Shown piece after piece: positions 59,040 through 64,000 of a stretch of DNA of 64,000 nucleotides. This DNA comes from Congeria kusceri (taxonomy: Eukaryota; Mollusca; Bivalvia; Myida; Dreissenidae): positions 3,680,701 through 3,744,700 of the forward strand of contig CM051026.1 of NCBI GenBank assembly GCA_027627225.1, written 5' to 3'. The notes under the pieces are model-generated. The model made no database searches and was not told where the DNA came from. It worked only from the letters and a program-made list of their open reading frames with translations. The position numbers and the translations under genes are program-made. Positions within the stretch are counted from its first letter, which is position 1, and each line of letters opens with the position of its first letter.

Positions 59040-59300
59040 ACCCCATTGCCGAAGACAACCACACCCTGTTACGGAGGGCAACCACACCCCGTTACCGAGG
59101 ACAACCACATCCCGTTGCCGACGACAACCACATCCTGTTGCCGACACAACCACACCCCGTTACCGAGGACAATCGCACCCGTTACCAGCAGCAAAACACC
59201 CCGCTGCCGAGGACAACAAAATCCCGAGGACAACAAAATTCCGGTTGCCAACCCTGTTGTCAACCACAAAAACGCCCCGTTGCCGACGGCTAACAACTTC
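59040..59300. repeat. 23-bp minisatellite, short array
   Basis: Units of CCGTTGCCGAGGACAACCAC type, period 23 bp, about ten diverged copies. 23 is not a multiple of three and no frame contains stops, so ORFs appear in several frames at once. Confidence 0.9.
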
Positions 59301-59589
59301 GATCCAGACGACCTGTGTACGATGCAGTGGACAGTCGGAACTCCATACAGACGACACACCATGACGCATGCGGAAGCGACCAGCTAAGTACAATAAGACA
59401 ACAGTAATACAACAAAACGTAAGAACAAATACCGCTATTCGTACGGTATTAATATATTGCATTGTTTTGGCGAAATAAAAAAAAACAACTCATACATTGT
59501 TTTTAGGTAGTTTCATTTAAATGATCCAGATAAAATCGTCATTTATTCTTTAAGGTTAAAATAATATTATTATTTATCATATCAGCTTG

Positions 59590-60355
59590 TTTCAGACGAC
59601 AACCCGATCCCACTGCCGAGGACAACAACACCCCGTTCCGAGGACGACAACACTCCGTTGCCGAAGACAACCACACCCCGTTGCCGAGGACAACACCGCC
59701 TTGTTACCGAAGACAACCACACCCCGTTGCCGAGGACAACCACACCCCGTTATCGAAGACAACCACATCCCAGTGCCGAGAACAACAACACCCCGTTGCC
59801 GAGGACAACCACATCCCGTTGCCGAGGACAACCACATCCCGTTACCAAAGACAACAACGTGCCGTTTCCGATGACACACACAACCCCTTGCCGACGACAA
59901 CCACACCCTGTTGCCGAGGGCAACCAAACCCCGTTACCAAGGACAACCACACCCAGTTACTGCGGACAACCACACCCCGTTGCCGAGGATAACCACACCC
60001 CGTTACGGAAGACAACCAAACCCCGTTACCGAGGACAAAGTTATCCCGTTAAACAGGACAACCGCACCCCGTTGCATAGGACAGCCACGTCCCGTTCCAT
60101 AGGACAACCACGCCCCGTTGCCGACGACAACCACATCCCGTTGCCGACGACAACCACCCCGTTGCCAACAAGAACAACACCCCGTTCCAAGAAACAAAAA
60201 CACCCCGTTGCCACCAACACACTGTTGTATAGAACAATCACACCCTGCTGCCGAGGACAATCACACCCCGTTGCCAACAACACCCTGTTGTCCAGAACAA
60301 TCACACATTGCTGCTGAGGACAATCACACCCCGTTGCCGAGGACAAACATACTAC
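59590..60355. repeat. 23-bp minisatellite, long array
   Basis: About 30 units of CACCCCGTTGCCGAGGACAA type. A 219-codon plus-strand ORF and several overlapping frames on both strands arise from the stop-free unit and are not credible genes. The array is followed by ATGCAGTGGACAG and ATGACGCATGCGCAAGC, as is the shorter array, so the two arrays sit in a local duplicate of about 1 kb. Confidence 0.93.
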
Positions 60356-61019
60356 TACAACTCTCTTCGATTTAGACGATATGTATACAATGCAGTGGAC
60401 AGCCATAACTCTATGCAGACGACATGCAATGACGCATGCGCAAGCGACCATTTAAGTACAATAACACAATAAAAACAGAACGTAAGAACATATACAGTAT
60501 ATGTTGATCATATACTGTTTGCTTTACAATATATGTTCCAGCTTTTCATACGGCAATACAATATTATTTTGTTTTGGCACTAGACTAAATCATAGTTTTA
60601 TTTTAATAATCCTGATAAAAGTTTCAGTTCATTTTTTAATAAAGAATAACGTGATTGTTCTAAACCTCCACATTTGTATTTAACGTGATCCCCAAAAATA
60701 CAACGTTAATCGGTCTCCTAACGACGCTTTCTTCCGGTTACAGTTTTTGTGCCGCCAAATTGACAAGTTTCATCGACCTCGTGCAGACGCATTGCTTGTT
60801 TCGACGGTGATCCTGTTTCGAAACGATTGCGGGAACGAGGCCAGTTGCAATTGGAAACCAACAACAAATAAGTTATATTGAAATCAGGTGTTCATGCCAT
60901 TTACAAGTCTAAATTTGGATAAATGGCACTACCTCTAAAATTAATTAAAAACTGTGAAATCTTTAGTGTATAATGTATTAATCCGTTCGTTTAAAAGTAT
61001 CAATTAAAGATCGATTGCG

Positions 61020-61150
61020 TCGAGTCCGTTTTCTGGGTAGAACCAGTGCTTTGTGTTTGTTGAGATAAATCATTCGAACGCTTCCGAGTCGGGATCGAGC
61101 TCGCAACCTCCCTAACGCAAGACGGACACCATTGCACCACTGCGCCCTCT
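61020..61150 (-). repeat. SINE-B copy, inserted in duplication copy B
   Basis: Minus strand: GGGCGCAGTGGTGCAATGGT, GTGTCCGTCTTGCG, GCGAGCTCGATCCCGACTCG, GCACTGGTTCTACCCAGAAA. Copy A lacks it at the corresponding place. Confidence 0.8.
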
Positions 61151-62339
61151 ATTAATCCGTTCAATATACACTATAAATTGACTTTGTGTACGCAAATGGC
61201 AGCTTTGACTCAAAATTCGGTATTGGAATGTAAAAATAATGTGATGTTTTTATAAATCGACGACATTTATCTGTTTTATTAAGTTTTAATTTTTAGTTTA
61301 ACTGTATTTTTATTCAAGTCGGAAAAGAGGAATGTTTGTTTCTGTGAATTCTCAAACCTAGGCCCGGTCAAATCAGGCGACAAGATGGATAGGGCGCCCC
61401 CACCCTGTCGTCGGGCTTGTCAGAGTCATGACCTGGGAAAAGGATAAATACGAGTCTTGTCTGACAATAAACACATCGGGATTGACGAAACATTTAGATA
61501 CTTGCGTCGAAAGTCTTAGTTGCCATTTGCGTTAAGTAGAATAATTATAATAAACTGTAGGTTAATATTTTATAGCAATGAGCACAATGCAGTATAAAAC
61601 GAGATTGTGGCATTCAAGAAAATATACAATCAATTATTTATTTGTTTTATTTCAGCGAGATATCTTACGCGCTGTCCAAGTGATTGATATGCTGCAGAAG
61701 TGATGTTTCTCCGAGCTCGATACCGACGACACCCCAAGGTCCGTTTTGCCCCATGCAGAAGACAGTCAAAGTTCAAGACAGGCGACAATGACCCAAGGTA
61801 GGTCTTATTTGTATATGGGTGATATCTATTCTCAGAAATTAATGCCGGAAACCAGGGCAGGATAAAGACAAGTACCATCATTCGATGCAGATACCAACCA
61901 GAGTCGTGTGCAAACAAGAGTTTCATGCAGACGACAGTGAATGGCGACGACAATCCGAGCTAAGTTTTGTTTTTCTACTGTTTGTAAGAATTTCAGAGTT
62001 CCGTGCTGACAGTCAATAGTTCTATGTCAAAGACAATCAGGAGCCAATGCCGACGACAATCCAAGCAAGATAAATGCAGCAACATTAACTGCCCGTGATT
62101 TCCGTAAGATCAACTTTATGTTTCTGCTAATTTCATGATTTAGCTACACAAATTATGATAATTTTAAATGGTCGGTTTAAACATTAAAATTTATCTTGAG
62201 AGAGATAAATAGCGGAAAGATGAACGACGAAAATGTAGGCTGGCATTAACAAAATTGTAGAATTTTTATTTTGTAATGTGTTCCTTAATGTACAAATCCG
62301 TCCTATTTTTAGATAATTTCAGCAGAAACGAGTGTAGTA

Positions 62340-62425
62340 GTCGAAAGCCTGGGTAGAACCAGTACTTGGTGTCTTTTTTAAGAAAGTTCGTTCGAACGCT
62401 CCCCGGGTAGGGCAATAACACTATT
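62340..62425 (-). repeat. SINE-B fragment
   Basis: Minus strand reads CTACCCGGGGAGCGTTCGAA and AAGTACTGGTTCTACCCAGG. The tRNA head is missing. Confidence 0.7.
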
Positions 62426-62734
62426 TTGTAATAGTTTCCTGTTAATGTTCAGGCTGTTCCATTTTCAACTAATTTCAGCAATTTTAGCAGCCAGTGAAGT
62501 AGTGTTGTGTTAAGCAGCCGCCGATAACCATGACGCATGCGCATGAAACGGATGGACAACATCAACTGATTTAACACGCATAAGCATAATGTTTTTGTTT
62601 ATTTTCAATTATAATGATAAAAGCCGTGAATTGCAAAAGATCAACGTTATGTTTCTGTTGATTTGTTTTGATTATAGTATATTGATGAGAATTTTAGTTT
62701 AGTTTAAAAATATTTAAGCTCGCATGATTGTGTT

Positions 62735-62865
62735 GAACGCCTGAGGTAAAGCCAGAACTTGGATGCCCTTTTGAGAGTTTCCTTCGAACGCTGCCCTGGT
62801 AGGGATCGAACTCGGTCTTTCAGATCAAAAGGCGGACACCATATCATTTAAACCACTGACATTTT
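62735..62865 (-). repeat. SINE-B copy in tandem unit
   Basis: Minus strand head GTGGTTTAAATGATATGGTG with TCCGCCTTTTGATC, then GAGTTCGATCCCTACC and AAGTTCTGGCTTTACCTCAG. Confidence 0.75.
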
Positions 62866-63279
62866 AAATTGTTCATTAAAACTTTAAAATACATATATAG
62901 AGAGAGATAATAGCAAAACGATGTAAAATGAAAACAATACACCATTTTTATTTTTCTTTTGTAATATTTTCCTATTAATATACAAAATTGTTTCATTATG
63001 AAATAAGTTCAGCAATTATAGAAGACAGTAAAGTAGAGTTTAGCAGCAGACGATAATAAGAGCTTATTGACGACCATGACGCATGCGCAGGAAACAGATT
63101 AAGGGCTGTGACAACATCATCTGTATAACGAGCGTTGTCGTAAAGTTTTTGTTTTATTTTCATGTATAAGAATAAAAGCCGGGTTTTGCAAAAGATCGGC
63201 GTTATATTTCTGTTTATTTGTTTTGGTTGTACTATTGATGAGAATTCTAGTTTAGTTTTAACTTATTTAAGCACGATTG

Positions 63280-63425
63280 TGTCGAACGCCTGCGCTTGGT
63301 GAGACGCCTGTAAGCCCGTTTTTTGGGTATAGCCAGTACTTTGGTGTCTTTATGAAAAGTTCTTTCAAACTCAGGACCTCCGAAGCGAAAGGCGGACGCC
63401 ATATCAACCACACCATTGCGACACC
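63280..63425 (-). repeat. SINE-B copy in tandem unit
   Basis: Minus strand GGTGTCGCAATGGTGTGGTT with GATATGGCGTCCGCCTTTCG, GGAGGTCCTGAGTTTG and AGTACTGGCTATACCCAAAA. Confidence 0.75.
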
Positions 63426-63799
63426 GCTGTGATTTCAGGTGATTCGTTAAAACTTTGTAATGTATATAGAGATATTAATTGCAAAACAATGAATAGCGCA
63501 ACATTATAGGCTGGCGATAAAAAAAGTTTAATTTTTAAATTGTAATTATTTTTCTCTAAATGTGAAATATTGTTCCATTTCAATTCTTTCTGCAATTTTA
63601 GAGTATTTCGTAGCAGACGAGAACACAAGATAGACTACAACAATGACGCATGCGCGGGAAACAAATGGAGGACAACTAAAACTGGTTTACCGAGCATTGA
63701 AAAGCCGTGATGTGCGTAAGATCAACGTGATATTTCTGTTGATTTCATGTTTGGGTTGTGCTTATATGAGAATTTAAGTTTAGTTTAAAAATATTTAAG

Positions 63800-63997
63800 C
63801 TAGATTGAGTCGAAAGCCTCACCTTAGTAAGACACTGTCCAAACCGTTTTCTGGGTAGAGCCAGTAGTTGGTGCCTTTTTGAGAAATTTCTTCCGAAAGG
63901 CTTCCCGGTAGAGATCAAACGCTGGACCTCCCGACCGTAACGCTGGACCTCCCGACCGTAAGGCGGACACCATATCAACTACACCACTGCCACCCCA
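63800..63997 (-). repeat. SINE-B copy with internal 21-bp duplication
   Basis: Minus strand GGGGTGGCAGTGGTGTAGTT with GATATGGTGTCCGCCTTACG. The phrase GGTCGGGAGGTCCAGCGTT occurs twice back to back (plus-strand 63924-63962). CTACTGGCTCTACCCAGAAA follows. Confidence 0.78.
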
Positions 63998-64000
63998 ATT

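Larger units (their letters stand above)
56365..60650 (+). repeat. Segmental duplication, copy A
   Basis: Ordered landmarks recur in copy B: ACGTGATCC (56397), CGCTTTCTTCCGGTTTCAGT, TCTCGTGCAGACGCATT, TTGCGGGAACGAGGCC, AAATGGCAGCTTTAACTCAA, GTCAAATCAGGCGACAAGAT followed by GGGCGCCCCCACC, and GATCGCTATGCTGCTGAAGT. The offset is about 4,286 bp at the start and grows by about 140 bp where copy B has gained a SINE. Copy A instead contains a family C MITE at 57040-57338. Downstream it holds modules rich in GCAGACGACAA and the 23-bp minisatellites. Confidence 0.85.
60651..64000 (+). repeat. Segmental duplication, copy B (runs off window)
   Basis: It starts ACGTGATCCCC at 60683 and carries the same landmarks as copy A: CGCTTTCTTCCGGTTACAGT, CCTCGTGCAGACGCATTG, AAATGGCAGCTTTGACTCAA, GTCAAATCAGGCGACAAGAT, and TGATTGATATGCTGCAGAAG near 61682. 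After about 62100 it turns into tandem units of about 550 bp and does not reach a minisatellite before the window ends. Confidence 0.83.
62110..64000 (+). repeat. Tandem ~550-bp units, each with GACGCATGCGC and a SINE-B
   Basis: CATGACGCATGCGC lies at about 62530 and 63078, and AATGACGCATGCGC at about 63643 (spacing about 547 and 566 bp). Each is preceded by a 'TTCAGCAATT(A/T)TAG' block and followed by 'AAGATC(A/G)(A/G)CGTTATGTTTCTG' and 'GAGAATT(T/C)TAGTTTAGTTT'. A minus-strand SINE-B occupies the same place in the last three units, so it amplified with them. Confidence 0.8.

Noticed and set aside
59658..60317. 219-codon ORF, the longest in the window
   Set aside because: It lies entirely in the 23-bp minisatellite, whose unit has no stops in any frame. 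Several overlapping frames on both strands are equally open.
1..64000. Bacterial contamination or an operon-bearing region
   Set aside because: No long ORFs, no Shine-Dalgarno-linked gene strings, introns with GT-AG sites, SINEs and bivalve-type repeats throughout.

Overview
This window looks like intergenic, repeat-dense nuclear DNA from a bivalve mollusc, most likely a heterodont. Only short ORFs occur. GT-AG introns, tRNA-derived SINEs, MITEs, minisatellites and several repeat families that I recall from bivalve genomes are present. The near-palindromic MITE at 55009-55275 resembles a repeat I remember as abundant in Dreissena (zebra/quagga mussel). That species link is from memory and untested. 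I see no rRNA, no convincing functional tRNA, no CRISPR array and no intact conserved host protein gene.

Layout. 0-15 kb: two MITE types, a hAT-derived element with a perfect 8-bp target duplication and a broken BED-finger ORF (4048-4847), a GC-rich candidate regulatory block (7.5-8.1 kb), and SINE and repeat copies. 15-25 kb: a TIR-bounded element that carries microsatellites, minisatellites of 41, 39 and 26 bp, and long copies of modular bivalve repeats. 25.5-39.2 kb: a 13.7-kb interval bounded by matching arms in inverted orientation. It holds a candidate spliced non-coding gene behind a palindromic NRF1/E-box promoter (27.8-30.1 kb). 39-44.7 kb: dispersed repeats and a second 26-bp minisatellite split by an 836-bp TIR element.

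44761-48685 is the most notable object. It is a complete 3.9-kb DNA transposon with 35-bp TIRs (one mismatch), mirrored subterminal TGACGTCA motifs, and a six-exon minus-strand gene for a DDE/RNase-H-like transposase-type protein carrying an HADxCxGQNKNK signature. The gene carries at least one in-frame stop, two frame shifts and one lost splice acceptor, but its C-terminal catalytic half is well preserved.

49-56 kb: more MITEs, tetranucleotide arrays and SINEs. 56.4-64 kb: a large tandem segmental duplication (about 4.29-kb offset). It is built from short 'GCAGACGACAA'-type modules, a 23-bp minisatellite, recurrent GACGCATGCGC motifs and SINE copies all in one orientation. The second copy runs off the window. 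The elements do not form a pathway; what links them is nested transposition and tandem amplification.
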